NCBI GenBank assembly: GCA_020199905.1
Contig: JAIVJS010000020.1
Location: forward strand, 1-56,531
DNA: 56,531 nt
Source of the DNA: Acidobacteriota bacterium
GTDB taxonomy: Bacteria; Acidobacteriota; Thermoanaerobaculia; UBA5066; Gp7-AA6
Reading direction: 5' to 3'
In this document: one piece after another, positions 9,001 to 16,574 of the stretch
How positions within the stretch are numbered: the stretch's first letter is position 1
Layout of the letters: every line of letters begins with the position of its first letter
The notes under the pieces: model-generated
What the model was told of the DNA's origin: nothing
Seen by the model: only the letters and a program-made list of their open reading frames with translations
Databases searched by the model: none
Translations under genes and position numbers: made by a program

Positions 9001-9794
9001 ACTTCGCCAACGGCGCGCAGGTCATCATCGATCAGTTCATCGTCTCCGCCGAAGACAAGTGGCGCGAGAACTCCCGTCTGACGCTGCTCCTGCCGCACGG
9101 CTATGAGGGGCAGGGCCCGGAGCACTCGAGCGCGCGCATCGAGCGCTACCTCCAGCTCTGCGCCGACGAGAACATCCAGGTCTGCAACCTGACGACTCCG
9201 GCGCAGTACTTTCATCTTCTGAGACGCCAGGTGCGCCAGCCGGGGCCGAAGCCTCTCGTCCTCTTCACGCCCAAGAGCCTGCTGCGGCAGCCGTCATCGT
9301 TTTCCCCTCTCGAGGACCTGACGGGCGGGGCGTTCCGAGCGCTGCTCGAGGATCCGTCCGTGAGCGACCGGCAGGCCGTGCGCCGCGTGCTTCTCTGCAC
9401 GGGGAAAGTGTTCTACGACCTGAAGGCGGCGCGGGACGAGCGGCGAGATGCCGAGACCGCGATCCTGCGTGTCGAACAGCTCTATCCGTTTCCGGCGGAC
9501 GAGCTGCGCCGCGTCCTGGCCTCGTTTCCCGGAGCGAACGACGTCGCCTGGGTGCAGGAGGAGTCGCGCAACATGGGGCCGTGGACGTTCGTCGCGCTGC
9601 GCCTGGCGGAGCTGGTGCCTCCGGGCGTCAAGCTGCGTTACGCGGGCCGCGCCGCCTCCGCGTCCCCCGCGACCGGAAACGCGAACGTGCACAAGAAGGA
9701 GCTCGTCGATTTCCTGGGTGAGGCGTTCAGGACGTCGGATGTCCCCGAGATCGCCAGCACCGCGGCGACGCCGCGAATTGGCGATACGGACTAA
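6081..9794 (+). CDS. kgd: multifunctional 2-oxoglutarate dehydrogenase (E2-E1 fusion, Kgd type)
   Basis: 1237 residues, the length of the mycobacterial KGD enzyme. Order: short E1 N-terminal helix region (FGENASYVAELLSRY, 1-48), Ala/Pro linker (about 50-90), E2 succinyltransferase catalytic domain (about 95-330, with His306 in TYDHRIIQG and LTNPGTLGT), then the ThDP-dependent E1 (about 345-1237; LTHRGRLN, HGDAAFAGQG, NNQIGFTT). No lipoyl domain is present, as in KGD, so it needs the lipoyl-E2 of another complex and an Lpd, neither of which is in this window. Reaction: 2-oxoglutarate to succinyl-CoA in the TCA cycle. It is monocistronic, with a leaderless-type promoter. Confidence 0.93.
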   Translation: MATRTPDVDLSEELVAEFGENASYVAELLSRYRTNPEAVDEEWRAFFRERVGEPAPERRDPSAAPAAPAPTAAAPPAAPLAAAPAPGRVEDGERVPIRGAALRIAENMEASLGVPTATSQRQVPIKLLDENRRLINEHRRANGQGKVSFTHLVAWAVLRALKAFPRLNDAFDAGAGTPSRVRRDRVGFGLAVDVEKSDGSRTLLVPSVKGAEEMTFAQFAGAADDLIARARKGKLQLFDFEGTTISLTNPGTLGTTASVPRLMPGQGLIVATGAIEYPAEFSAMSPEALARLAVSKVVTFTSTYDHRIIQGAESGLFLARIEELLLGGHDFYEGVFSDLSIPYEPLHWARDNNPGLFSDSRSAEIEKQARVLELINAYRVRGHLIADIDPLRLMPVQHHPELDLETYGLTIWDLDRPFWTGGLAQREHMPLREIVGLMRRVYCGKVGIEYRFISNPVEKEWVRRKVGAPPEPLDAEVRKRLLAKLIAAETFERFLGTRFLGQRRYSIEGTETAIAFLDQLLEGAAARGIEEVSMGLTHRGRLNILANVVGNAAERIFSGFQGTVHPDFPADEGDVKYHQGARARRKTASGREIAVSVPSNPSHLEAVDPIVEGLVRAKQDRTGLPREEAWSKIMPVLLHGDAAFAGQGIVAEVFNLAQLRGYRTGGTLHLVVNNQIGFTTNPTSGRSSLYSTDVAKINQVPIFHVNGDDPEAAYRVLQIALDYRQEFHKDVVVDLIGFRLHGHNEGDEPTYTQPLMYRRIQEHPGVRTLYARRLIREGVLTEAEVTEMEEGQIAAYESALTAANDAGKRTGLPAPHPHAGETGRVEDVPTGVAREVLGRIGRALTTVPPAFNLNPKMVQQLARRAKMADGSLPLDWATAEGLAFGSILLEGTLIRMSGQDTARGTFSQRHVVFHDTQTDTDWIPLCHLGGEQGGQAPFHIFNSPLSEMGVLGFEYGYSVERPDALVLWEAQYGDFANGAQVIIDQFIVSAEDKWRENSRLTLLLPHGYEGQGPEHSSARIERYLQLCADENIQVCNLTTPAQYFHLLRRQVRQPGPKPLVLFTPKSLLRQPSSFSPLEDLTGGAFRALLEDPSVSDRQAVRRVLLCTGKVFYDLKAARDERRDAETAILRVEQLYPFPADELRRVLASFPGANDVAWVQEESRNMGPWTFVALRLAELVPPGVKLRYAGRAASASPATGNANVHKKELVDFLGEAFRTSDVPEIASTAATPRIGDTD

Positions 9795-9843
9795 GGAACT
9801 GGACAGTAATGTCTTACGCCTCCTCCATGTGGAACGGTCGCTG

Positions 9844-9881
9844 CGCCCCGGCGCCAGGGTCGTGTCCTGACGCCGGAGGCG
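9844..9881. terminator. GC-rich hairpin between convergent kgd and a secreted-protein gene
   Basis: CGCCCCGGCG (9844-9853) pairs imperfectly with CGCCGGAGGCG (9871-9881). There is no T-run. It may end both convergent transcripts. Confidence 0.4.
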
Positions 9882-9915
9882 AGCCGATCGGAAGATAACC
9901 GCTGAGGCTTTCCGC

Positions 9916-10350
9916 CTATTTGCCCGCGGCCGCGACGAGTTCCGCCGCCGTGGTCGGGCCGTTGGCGAACGTGTCGGTGTGCCACGAGGCGAAGGCGCGA
10001 AACTCGAGGCCGGACGCGAAGCCCGTCTTGCGGCCGTGCTTCTTCGCGATCTCGTCCACCTTTTTCTGCTGCTCCGGGGTCATGTCGGGAGCGATTCCGA
10101 GGTAGTCCCAGGCGTCGCCGTCCGTGTGGGCGTAGATCTGGGAAGCTCCCATGCCGGCTTCCTTTGCGTCGGAGTCGGCGTCGGCCAACCACTTCAGAAA
10201 TTCCAGGTGCTTGCCGGGCGCGATGCGATACAGGGAGACGCGGGCGCGCGCCATCGGCTTCGCGTCCTGTCTGGCCGCCTGAGGTCTCGCGGACGAAGCG
10301 GTGAAGAAGACGAGAGCGAAGACCACGGGAGTGAGAATCCAGCGTTTCAT
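9916..10350 (-). CDS. secreted hypothetical protein
   Basis: 144 residues. A Sec signal peptide is clear (MKRWILTPVVFALVFFTASSA). The mature part has VSLYRIAPGKHLEFLKWLADADS followed by YAHTDGDAWDYLGIAPD and a charged helix, a pattern reminiscent of small dimeric alpha/beta-barrel proteins, but I do not recognise the family. ATG 10350 has a strong gaggagg Shine-Dalgarno 5 nt upstream. It reads convergently toward kgd and lies downstream of an SDR gene on the same strand, separated by a hairpin. Confidence 0.65.
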   Translation of the reverse strand: MKRWILTPVVFALVFFTASSARPQAARQDAKPMARARVSLYRIAPGKHLEFLKWLADADSDAKEAGMGASQIYAHTDGDAWDYLGIAPDMTPEQQKKVDEIAKKHGRKTGFASGLEFRAFASWHTDTFANGPTTAAELVAAAGK

Positions 10351-10485
10351 GATGCCTCCTCGGGTGAACGTCACCAACGTCGCCGCAGAAACGCCCGCCA
10401 CGGCCGGCCGTGCCGTCCGGACTGAGGCTCCTTGTTTTCCGAGGCGAGTAATTTTGGCTGACTCTATCCCGTCCTGCGCCCGGAG

Positions 10486-10502
10486 GCGCCGGGGACCGGC
10501 GC
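10486..10502 (-). terminator. hairpin just 3' of the SDR gene
   Basis: GCGCCGG and CCGGCGC form a perfect 7-bp stem with a 3-nt loop, starting 3 nt after the SDR stop codon. There is no U-tract on the minus strand. Confidence 0.45.
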
Positions 10503-10505
10503 GGC

Positions 10506-11363
10506 CTATTTCTTCGGGCGCATCGCGGCGAGAGCGGCCTTGAAGCTCTCGCGCGGGACCTTGCGATAGTCCGAAAACTCCCCGGCGCCCGCGATCCATT
10601 CGCCGCCGTCCATGGTGACGCAGTCGCCCGTCTGGTACGGGCAGAGGTCGGAAAGGAGAAAGACCGCGAGGTTCGCGATCTCCTCTTTCCGCCCGAAGCG
10701 GCCGAGAGGAATGCGGGCCAGAGCGTTCTTCTCCGCCTCCGGGCTCGCCATCAGCCGGGAAAACGCGCCCTCGGTGGGGATCGGCCCCGGCGCGATCGCA
10801 TTGACGCGGATGCCCGCGTGACCCCATTCCACGGCGAGCGACCGCGTCATCGCGAGCACTCCGGCCTTGGCGCACGCGGACGGGAGGGCGAACGCGGTTC
10901 CGGTCCAGGCGTAGGTTGTCACGATCGAGAGGATCGCGCCCGGCGCCTTGCGGTCGAGCAGGTGGCGGCCCACCTCGAGCGAGCAGTACACGGAGCCGTG
11001 GAGCACCGTACGCACGACCGCGTCGAACCCGTTCGGTGTCAGGTCCTCGGCCGGGACCAGAAAGTTTCCGGCGGCGTTGTTGACGAGTTCGTCCACCTTC
11101 CCGAAGCGTTCGACGGCGCGGGCGACCAGCGCCTTGACCTGTTCCGGCTCGCGCACATCCGCGGCGAACGTCTCGACTTCGCCGCCCTCCCGCGCCCCCG
11201 CGCGGATCTGCTCTGCCGCCCCGGCCAGGCGGTCCGCGCGGCGCCCCGCAATCGTCACCTTCGCGCCGCAGGCCGCAAACGCGGACGCCATAGCGAGACC
11301 GAGCCCGCTTCCTCCGCCGGTGACGAGAATCGAATGTCCAGTCAGAGTGCGCGAGTCGAACAT
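10506..11363 (-). CDS. 2,4-dienoyl-CoA reductase-type SDR
   Basis: A 285-residue Rossmann SDR. The cofactor motif is LVTGGGSGLGLAMA and the structural motif is NNAAGNF. The usual YxxxK is replaced by PSACAK, so the active site reads Ser-xxx-Lys with TTYAWTG before it, which is the arrangement of mitochondrial/peroxisomal 2,4-dienoyl-CoA reductases. It would reduce polyunsaturated enoyl-CoA with NADPH during beta-oxidation. ATG 11363 has ttggaggt upstream; the frame is open a little further but lacks a better start. It is divergent from the dioxygenase-like gene, leaving a 47-bp shared control region. Confidence 0.85.
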   Translation of the reverse strand: MFDSRTLTGHSILVTGGGSGLGLAMASAFAACGAKVTIAGRRADRLAGAAEQIRAGAREGGEVETFAADVREPEQVKALVARAVERFGKVDELVNNAAGNFLVPAEDLTPNGFDAVVRTVLHGSVYCSLEVGRHLLDRKAPGAILSIVTTYAWTGTAFALPSACAKAGVLAMTRSLAVEWGHAGIRVNAIAPGPIPTEGAFSRLMASPEAEKNALARIPLGRFGRKEEIANLAVFLLSDLCPYQTGDCVTMDGGEWIAGAGEFSDYRKVPRESFKAALAAMRPKK

Positions 11364-11382
11364 GGGACCTCCAACCGCGGCG

Positions 11383-11388
11383 TAGACT
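11383..11388 (+). promoter_or_regulatory. candidate -10 (TAGACT) of the dioxygenase-like gene
   Basis: TAGACT lies 22 nt before ATG 11411. Here a gaggagga Shine-Dalgarno sits between box and start, so this transcript would have a short leader, unlike the leaderless class. Confidence 0.4.
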
Positions 11389-11410
11389 CTCACGAAACGA
11401 GGAGGACACC

Positions 11411-12013
11411 ATGCTCGATCGGCGCGCTGTGCTTCACGCTCTTTTCGCCGCGCCCGCGGCCATTCTCGCCGGCTCCCGCCGGGCCGAGGCGAGCGCCGGT
11501 CCCTGCCTTCCGACCGCGTCGGACGTCGCCGGCCCTTTCTACTTGCCGGGCGCGCCTCGCCGGCTGGATCTCGCGGCCGCGGGGGAGTCGGGCGACCGGA
11601 TCGCGATTCGAGGGCGCGTCCTGTCGTCGGACTGCCGGACCGGCGTCGCCGGCGCGCTCCTGGACGTCTGGCAGGCGGATGCGAAGGGCGAGTATCACGG
11701 AAAGGACGAGCAGTACCGGCTGAGGGGCCAGATCCTCACCGGCCCGGACGGCACGTACGAGATCCATTCCATCCGGCCGGGCAATTACAGGCAGGAAAAT
11801 GGCTGGCGCCCCGCGCACATCCACTTCACCATTTCCGCGCCGGGTCACGAGCCCGTCACGACACAGCTCTACTTCCGAGGCGACCCCTACCTCGCGCCGC
11901 ACGACTCCTGCGGGAGTGAATGCCATTCCGACGACGCCCACCGCATCGTCGCGCTCGAGCCCGAGAAGGGAAGACTCATGGGGCGCTTCGACGTGACGTT
12001 GAAGAAGGGATAA
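11411..12013 (+). CDS. secreted intradiol ring-cleavage dioxygenase-like protein
   Basis: 200 residues with an RR-containing signal segment (LDRRAVLHALFAAPAAILA), possibly Tat-exported. The core has VLDVW-like GALLDVWQADAKGEYHGKDEQYRLRGQ, GTYEIHSIRPGNY and RPAHIHFTI, which carry the two Tyr and two His that bind ferric iron in protocatechuate 3,4-dioxygenase. It is shorter than catabolic enzymes and lacks a partner subunit; secreted single-subunit members have unknown substrates. A strong Shine-Dalgarno precedes ATG 11411. Confidence 0.8.
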   Translation: MLDRRAVLHALFAAPAAILAGSRRAEASAGPCLPTASDVAGPFYLPGAPRRLDLAAAGESGDRIAIRGRVLSSDCRTGVAGALLDVWQADAKGEYHGKDEQYRLRGQILTGPDGTYEIHSIRPGNYRQENGWRPAHIHFTISAPGHEPVTTQLYFRGDPYLAPHDSCGSECHSDDAHRIVALEPEKGRLMGRFDVTLKKG

Positions 12014-12047
12014 GGGAAAAGGAAGGCGAAGCGTTCCTCGTTCGTTT

Positions 12048-12125
12048 CCGTTTCCCGATCTCGTGACCGCGGAGTAGCGCGGCCGTCTCGCTCCGGGTGG
12101 TCGCTCGGCTCCCGATTTTCGGCCC
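12048..12125 (-). repeat. dispersed ~60-bp element, copy A
   Basis: Read on the minus strand it contains GAGCGAGACGGCCGC and then a CTCCGCGGTCA block followed by a GATCGGGAAACGG tail. The 15-nt core is identical in copies at 23095-23175 and 47147-47227. It fills the spacer between two convergent genes. Confidence 0.7.
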
Positions 12126-12154
12126 TCGTCCGCCTCCCGCCTGCCCCCTCCGGC

Positions 12155-14113
12155 CTACCGTCCCTTGAGGTACTTGTCGAACCAGGCGACGACGCGGGTG
12201 TCGCGATCGAGCTGGTGCTTCGGGTCGCGGAGCGAGTGGCCCTCGTTCTCGTAGATGACGAGAGTGGTCGGCACCCCGAGAGTCTTCAGGGCATGCCAGA
12301 ACTCGTAACCCTGGGGCGTCGGGACTTCCGAGTCGCGGTCGCCGTGGAGGACCAGGGTCGGAGTCTTCACCTTCTTGATGAACGTGATCGGCGAGGACTT
12401 CGCGTACGCGTCGGGATCGTCGTAGACCGAGGCTCCAAAGAAAGGGATCAGCCACTGGTCGATGCGGTTCTGCCCGTAATAGCTCTGCCAGCTGACGATC
12501 CCCGCGCCCGCGACCGCCGCCGCGTAGCGGTCCGTCTGCGTGACCGCCCACATGGCCATGTATCCGCCGTAGCTCCATCCGCAGATCCCCAGACGCTTCG
12601 GGTCTATGGGGGCCGCCTGCAGCGCCACGTCGACGCCGCGCTGGATGTCGCGAAAATCGCCGTATCCGAAGTCCTTCACGTTGGCCGCGGTGAAGGCCTC
12701 TCCCTGTCCAAAGCTTCCGCGCGGGTTCGGAAGGAACACGAAATAACCCTGGCTTGGAAGGATGGCGGTCCAGCGCGAAGGCCACCCGGCGAGCGACGCT
12801 CCCGACGGGCCGCCGTGGACGATGACGACCATCGGGTACTTTTTCGAAGCGTCGAAGTCGGCCGGGTAGACGAGCCATCCCTGGACGCGGGCGCCGTCGC
12901 TGTCCCAGGAGAGGCTGCGCGGCTCTCCCCAAACGGAGAGATTTCCGGCGTTGACGCGGGTGACGGGATCCCAGCTCCCGACGGCGCCCGCGACGACCTC
13001 CGGCGGCTGCCTGAAGGAGGAGCGCACCGCCGCCGACGCGGGGCTGGCGGCGGCCATCGTGAAGCTCTTCATGACGGCGGGCGCGCGCCAGGCGGTCGTG
13101 ATCTTTCCCGAAGGATCGAGCGTGGCGACCCCCTCGTCGCCCTCGACGTACTCCGTGAAGACGATCTCTCCCGAGGGCCGCCAGAAGAGTGAAGAGGCGG
13201 ACGCTTTCATTCCGGGAGTCCTGTTCTGCGCCGGCCCTCCGGCCGCGGGCACGGTCCAGATGTCGCCGCCGGTCGAGCCCTCGTCGCTCATCAATCCGTG
13301 AATCACGGCGATCCTGGACCCGTCCGGCGACCATCGCGGGCAGGCGATCTGAAGCGGGGGCTTCCAGAGCGAGCGCGTTTCGCTCCCGTCGGACTTCACG
13401 CTGTACAGCTGGGCCGTCCAGTAGTTGTCGGTCCCGGATCCCTCCGCCGCTTCGGCCGCGAAAGCGGCGCCGTCGGGAGACCAGTCGTAGTCGTACACGT
13501 AGAGATTCGCAGGCGACACCTCGCGGATCTTCCCGGTCGCGGCGTCGGCGACCGCGATCCGTCGCTCCTCGATCGTCTCTTCGACGACGCCCGCGTGGGG
13601 CTTGTAGGCCGTCAGAGCTCCCGGCTCCTGGGTGGATCCGGCGATGAAGAGAAAGGCGATCGACCGGCCGTCCGGAGACCAGCGCGGGTCGTCGAGCTGC
13701 CCCTTCACCTTCGTCACCTGGCGCGCGGGGCCGCCCGCCGCCGGCGCGACCCAGACCTGCGCCTGACCGTCTTTCGCCGCGTCCGACAGGAAGGCGATCC
13801 GCTTCCCGTCCGGAGACCAGACGGGATGCTTCTCGTCCCGCGCGCGTCCGTCCGCCACGCCCGTCACCCGCCGGGGCACCGACACCGGCGCCCCGACGTC
13901 CGCGACCTCGACGGTCCCGAGCTTCCAGGCGCCCTGCCGGTCCTTGATCTTCCGGACCCACGCCACTCGCTTCCCGTCGGGCGAGATCGCGACCTGCCCG
14001 AACTCCTGCACGTCCTGAAGCCGCGCGAGCAGGTTCTCGAGGGCGGGCTTCTTCGCGCCGGCGGCCAGCGGGGAGGCGGCGCTCAGGAGTGCGGCGAGGA
14101 GGAAAACCTTCAT
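12155..14113 (-). CDS. secreted S9-family prolyl oligopeptidase/acylaminoacyl peptidase
   Basis: 652 residues with a signal peptide (MKVFLLAALLSAASPLAAGA). Residues about 35-400 form a beta-propeller with repeated WSPDG motifs. The alpha/beta-hydrolase domain follows, with Ser514 in GWSYGGYM, Asp594 in GDRDSEVP and His626 in NEGHSL as the triad. It is predicted to cleave oligopeptides outside the cytoplasm. TATCCT lies 6 nt before ATG 14113 and there is no Shine-Dalgarno. A full-length, intact member of its family. Confidence 0.92.
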   Translation of the reverse strand: MKVFLLAALLSAASPLAAGAKKPALENLLARLQDVQEFGQVAISPDGKRVAWVRKIKDRQGAWKLGTVEVADVGAPVSVPRRVTGVADGRARDEKHPVWSPDGKRIAFLSDAAKDGQAQVWVAPAAGGPARQVTKVKGQLDDPRWSPDGRSIAFLFIAGSTQEPGALTAYKPHAGVVEETIEERRIAVADAATGKIREVSPANLYVYDYDWSPDGAAFAAEAAEGSGTDNYWTAQLYSVKSDGSETRSLWKPPLQIACPRWSPDGSRIAVIHGLMSDEGSTGGDIWTVPAAGGPAQNRTPGMKASASSLFWRPSGEIVFTEYVEGDEGVATLDPSGKITTAWRAPAVMKSFTMAAASPASAAVRSSFRQPPEVVAGAVGSWDPVTRVNAGNLSVWGEPRSLSWDSDGARVQGWLVYPADFDASKKYPMVVIVHGGPSGASLAGWPSRWTAILPSQGYFVFLPNPRGSFGQGEAFTAANVKDFGYGDFRDIQRGVDVALQAAPIDPKRLGICGWSYGGYMAMWAVTQTDRYAAAVAGAGIVSWQSYYGQNRIDQWLIPFFGASVYDDPDAYAKSSPITFIKKVKTPTLVLHGDRDSEVPTPQGYEFWHALKTLGVPTTLVIYENEGHSLRDPKHQLDRDTRVVAWFDKYLKGR

Positions 14114-14119
14114 GACGGG

Positions 14120-14125
14120 AGGATA
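14120..14125 (-). promoter_or_regulatory. candidate leaderless -10 (TATCCT) of the S9 peptidase gene
   Basis: Minus-strand TATCCT, 6-nt spacer, then ATG 14113. Confidence 0.5.
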
Positions 14126-14135
14126 GCCGACGGGA

Positions 14136-14256
14136 AGTTGAGGGTTGAGAGGGTTGAGAGTTGAGGGTTTAGATTTGAGAGTTAAGCGTTCGGCTTTGAG
14201 CGTTGATCGTTTCGTTTCCCGTTTCCCGATTCCCGGCTCCCGTCCGCCTCCCGCCT
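14136..14256. repeat. 17-unit heptamer array ending at the aldehyde dehydrogenase stop
   Basis: 121 nt segment as seventeen 7-mers with one 2-nt slip. Units drift from AGTTGAG/GGTTGAG through CGTTCGG and CTTTGAG to TTTCCCG, TTTCCCG, ATTCCCG, GCTCCCG. The array begins shortly after the S9 promoter and reaches the ALDH stop codon, so it fills the whole spacer between the two minus-strand genes. Confidence 0.85.
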
Positions 14257-15719
14257 CAACTCAGATCCACCCACACGCTCTTCACCTCGGTGTACGCCTC
14301 GAGCGCGTAATGGCCGCGCTCGCGTCCGAAGCCCGACTGCTTGTACCCGCCGAAGGGAAGGCCCGGGTCGTAGAAGTTGTAGGTGTTGATCCAGACGGTG
14401 CCGGCCTTCAGGGCCTTCGCGGTGCGCAGCGCCTTCTTGATGTCGCGGGACCAGACGGCGGCGGCGAGTCCGTAGATCGTGCTGTTGCCGACGGTGACCG
14501 CGTCGGCCTCGTCCTTGAACGTCAGCGTCGAGAGAACGGGACCGAAGATCTCCTCGCGCGCGATCGTCATTTCCGGCGTGACGCCGTCGAAGACCGTCGC
14601 CTCGAAGAAGGCGCCCTTTCCGCCGACGGCCGCGCGGTTTCCGCCGGCCACGAGCTTTGCCCCCTCGGATTTTCCCGACTCGACGTACCGGGCGACGTTG
14701 TCGCGCTGCTTCTCCGAAACGAGGGAGCCGAGACGCGTCTTCGGGTCGAGGGGATCGGCGGGGCTCATCTTCCTGGCGCGCTCGACGACTTTTTCGATGA
14801 GGGCGTCGTGCACCGACTCCTCGACGAGGAGGCGCGACCCCGCCGAACAGAGCTCGCCCTTACCGTAGAAGATCGCGTTGATCGCGCCCCGCGCCGCCGC
14901 CTCGAGGTCCGCGTCGGCGAAGACCACGTTGGGCGACTTTCCTCCGAGCTCCATCGAGACGCGCTTCAGGGTGCCGGCGGCCGCCCGGAGAATCGACTTG
15001 CCGGTCTCGGTCTCGCCGGTAAAGGAGATCTTGTCGATGTCCGGGTGCTCCGCCATCGCGGCGCCCACGGTCGCCCCGGGGCCGGGGACGACGTTGAAGG
15101 CGCCCGGCGGAAGCCCGGCCTCGGCCAGAACCTCCGCGAAGAGAAGGGCCGTGAGCGGCGTGACGGACGCGGGTTTTAAGACGACGGCGTTGCCGAGGGC
15201 GAGCGCGGGCGCGATCTTCCACATCGCCTGCAGCAGGGGGAAGTTCCACGGCGTGATCGCGCCGACGACGCCGATCGGCTCCCGCAGAGTCATCAGGAGC
15301 GCGTCGTTGCGCGAGGGAAACGTGTCGCCGTAGAGCTTGTCGGCCGACTCTCCGAAATACGAAAGGCACTCGGCGGCCGCCGGGACGTCGATCTTGGCGG
15401 ATTCGAAGATGGGCTTCCCGTTGTCCAGGGTCTCGACGCGGCCGAAGGCGTCCGCGCGCGACGCGAGCAGGTCCGCGGCGCGCAGGAGAATCCGCCCGCG
15501 CTGCCGGGGTTTCATCGCCGCCCACGGCCCGCTCTCGAACGCCTTGCGCGCGGCCGCGACGGCCCGGTCGAGGTCCTCACGGCCCGCCTCCGCCACGTGA
15601 GCCAGAGACTCCCCGGTGGCGGGGTTGGTCGTCTCGAACGTCTTGCCGGAAGCGGCGGACGCAAAGGCCCCGTCGATGAACAGGCCCGTCTTCAGGTTCG
15701 ACTCGGTCGCGACGGACAT
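14256..15719 (-). CDS. NAD(P)-dependent aldehyde dehydrogenase
   Basis: 487 residues, full length for the ALDH superfamily. Glu257 in MELGGKSP is the general base and Cys291 in GELCSAGSR the nucleophile (the usual Gln before it is Glu). NPATGE, PWNFPL and FGPVL motifs are present. It is closest in look to betaine/phenylacetaldehyde/retinal-type class 1-2 enzymes, but the substrate cannot be assigned. ATG 15719 has ccggagt upstream. It is followed by the repeat array and the S9 gene. Confidence 0.9.
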   Translation of the reverse strand: MSVATESNLKTGLFIDGAFASAASGKTFETTNPATGESLAHVAEAGREDLDRAVAAARKAFESGPWAAMKPRQRGRILLRAADLLASRADAFGRVETLDNGKPIFESAKIDVPAAAECLSYFGESADKLYGDTFPSRNDALLMTLREPIGVVGAITPWNFPLLQAMWKIAPALALGNAVVLKPASVTPLTALLFAEVLAEAGLPPGAFNVVPGPGATVGAAMAEHPDIDKISFTGETETGKSILRAAAGTLKRVSMELGGKSPNVVFADADLEAAARGAINAIFYGKGELCSAGSRLLVEESVHDALIEKVVERARKMSPADPLDPKTRLGSLVSEKQRDNVARYVESGKSEGAKLVAGGNRAAVGGKGAFFEATVFDGVTPEMTIAREEIFGPVLSTLTFKDEADAVTVGNSTIYGLAAAVWSRDIKKALRTAKALKAGTVWINTYNFYDPGLPFGGYKQSGFGRERGHYALEAYTEVKSVWVDLS

Positions 15720-15728
15720 GGGAACTCC

Positions 15729-15820
15729 GGAGCTGTCAGCTTTCAGCCCTCAGCGGTCAGCTCAGCGTGCGACGTGCCGAAGACTGACAACTGAAAACGG
15801 ATAACTGAAAACTGAAAACT
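15729..15820. repeat. heptamer repeats between two minus-strand genes
   Basis: One tract is CTGTCAG, CTTTCAG, CCCTCAG, CGGTCAG. A second (from about 15781) is AGACTGA, CAACTGA, AAACGGA, TAACTGA, AAACTGA, AAACTAT. The two tracts are roughly reverse complements in unit type (TCAG versus CTGA). The second tract supplies bases of the downstream gene's stop codon. Confidence 0.85.
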
Positions 15821-16472
15821 ATTTCGCCTTGAACTTCGGGACCCGCTTCTCCTGGTTGGCGGCGATCCCTTCCTTCGCGTCCTCGCTCTGAAAGAGAAGC
15901 TGCTGGAGTTCCCGCTCGATCGACAGCGCGGACTCGAGCGGCAGGTCCCACCCGCTCTGAACGGAGCGCTTGATGCGGCCGACGGCCTTCGCGGCCTTGT
16001 TCGGCGGCACGAACTGGCGGGCGTAGTCCATGATCAGGCCGATCTTTCCGGCGTCCTTGCGGGCGATCCGAAGGTCCGCCGCCATGGCGATTTCCAGCCC
16101 CCCGCCGACCGTGTGACCGTTCAGCGCCGCGATGACCAGCTTGGGCGTGTGCTCCAGCCGGAGAAGCGTCTCGTTGGCGTGGAGACAGAAAAAGTATTTG
16201 AAGCCCGGGGTGACGGCGTTCAGCATCCCGATGTTCGCGCCCGCCGAGAAGAAACGGTCGCCCTTGCCGCGCAGGACGATCACGTGGACGTCGTCGTCGA
16301 AGCGGGCTTTCAGGAACGCCTCATCGAGCTGCCGCATCATGGCGTACGTGTAGGTGTTGGCGGGCGGATCGTCCATTTCGATGACGGCGATCCCGTCCTC
16401 GGCGCGGTAATTCACGACCGGGTGGTCGAGCTCGGCGCTCGTCCAGTCCCGGGTCTTTGCAGGGGTGCTCAT
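15819..16472 (-). CDS. enoyl-CoA hydratase/isomerase family protein with internal deletion
   Basis: 217 residues. The N-terminal half is normal crotonase: FFSAGANI and NGHTVGGGLEIAMAADLRIA. At residue 146 AGKIGL jumps directly to IMDYARQFVPPNKA. Family members have some 50 residues between these blocks, including the PG-GGTQRL region and the second catalytic Glu. The tail (AAKAVGRIKRSVQSG, ERELQQLLFQSEDAKEG) is typical. The reading frame is kept, so a shortened protein could be made but is probably inactive. ATG 16472 has taggagt 5 nt upstream. Confidence 0.75.
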   Translation of the reverse strand: MSTPAKTRDWTSAELDHPVVNYRAEDGIAVIEMDDPPANTYTYAMMRQLDEAFLKARFDDDVHVIVLRGKGDRFFSAGANIGMLNAVTPGFKYFFCLHANETLLRLEHTPKLVIAALNGHTVGGGLEIAMAADLRIARKDAGKIGLIMDYARQFVPPNKAAKAVGRIKRSVQSGWDLPLESALSIERELQQLLFQSEDAKEGIAANQEKRVPKFKAK

Positions 16473-16522
16473 GGTTACTCCTATCTCGAACCGGGGAGGA
16501 TATCAAAGGCCGGGACGAGGCA

Positions 16523-16548
16523 GGGAATCGGGAAACGGGAATCGAAAG
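16523..16548. repeat. short heptamer repeat upstream of the enoyl-CoA hydratase gene
   Basis: GGGAATC, GGGAAAC, GGGAATC, GAAAG, in 7-nt phase. Confidence 0.75.
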
Positions 16549-16574
16549 AGGCCCAAACAGGAAACGCCCAGCGC

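Noticed and set aside
14136-14256. Tandem repeats as a CRISPR array
   Set aside because: Units are 7 nt, degenerate and contiguous without spacers; no cas genes are present.
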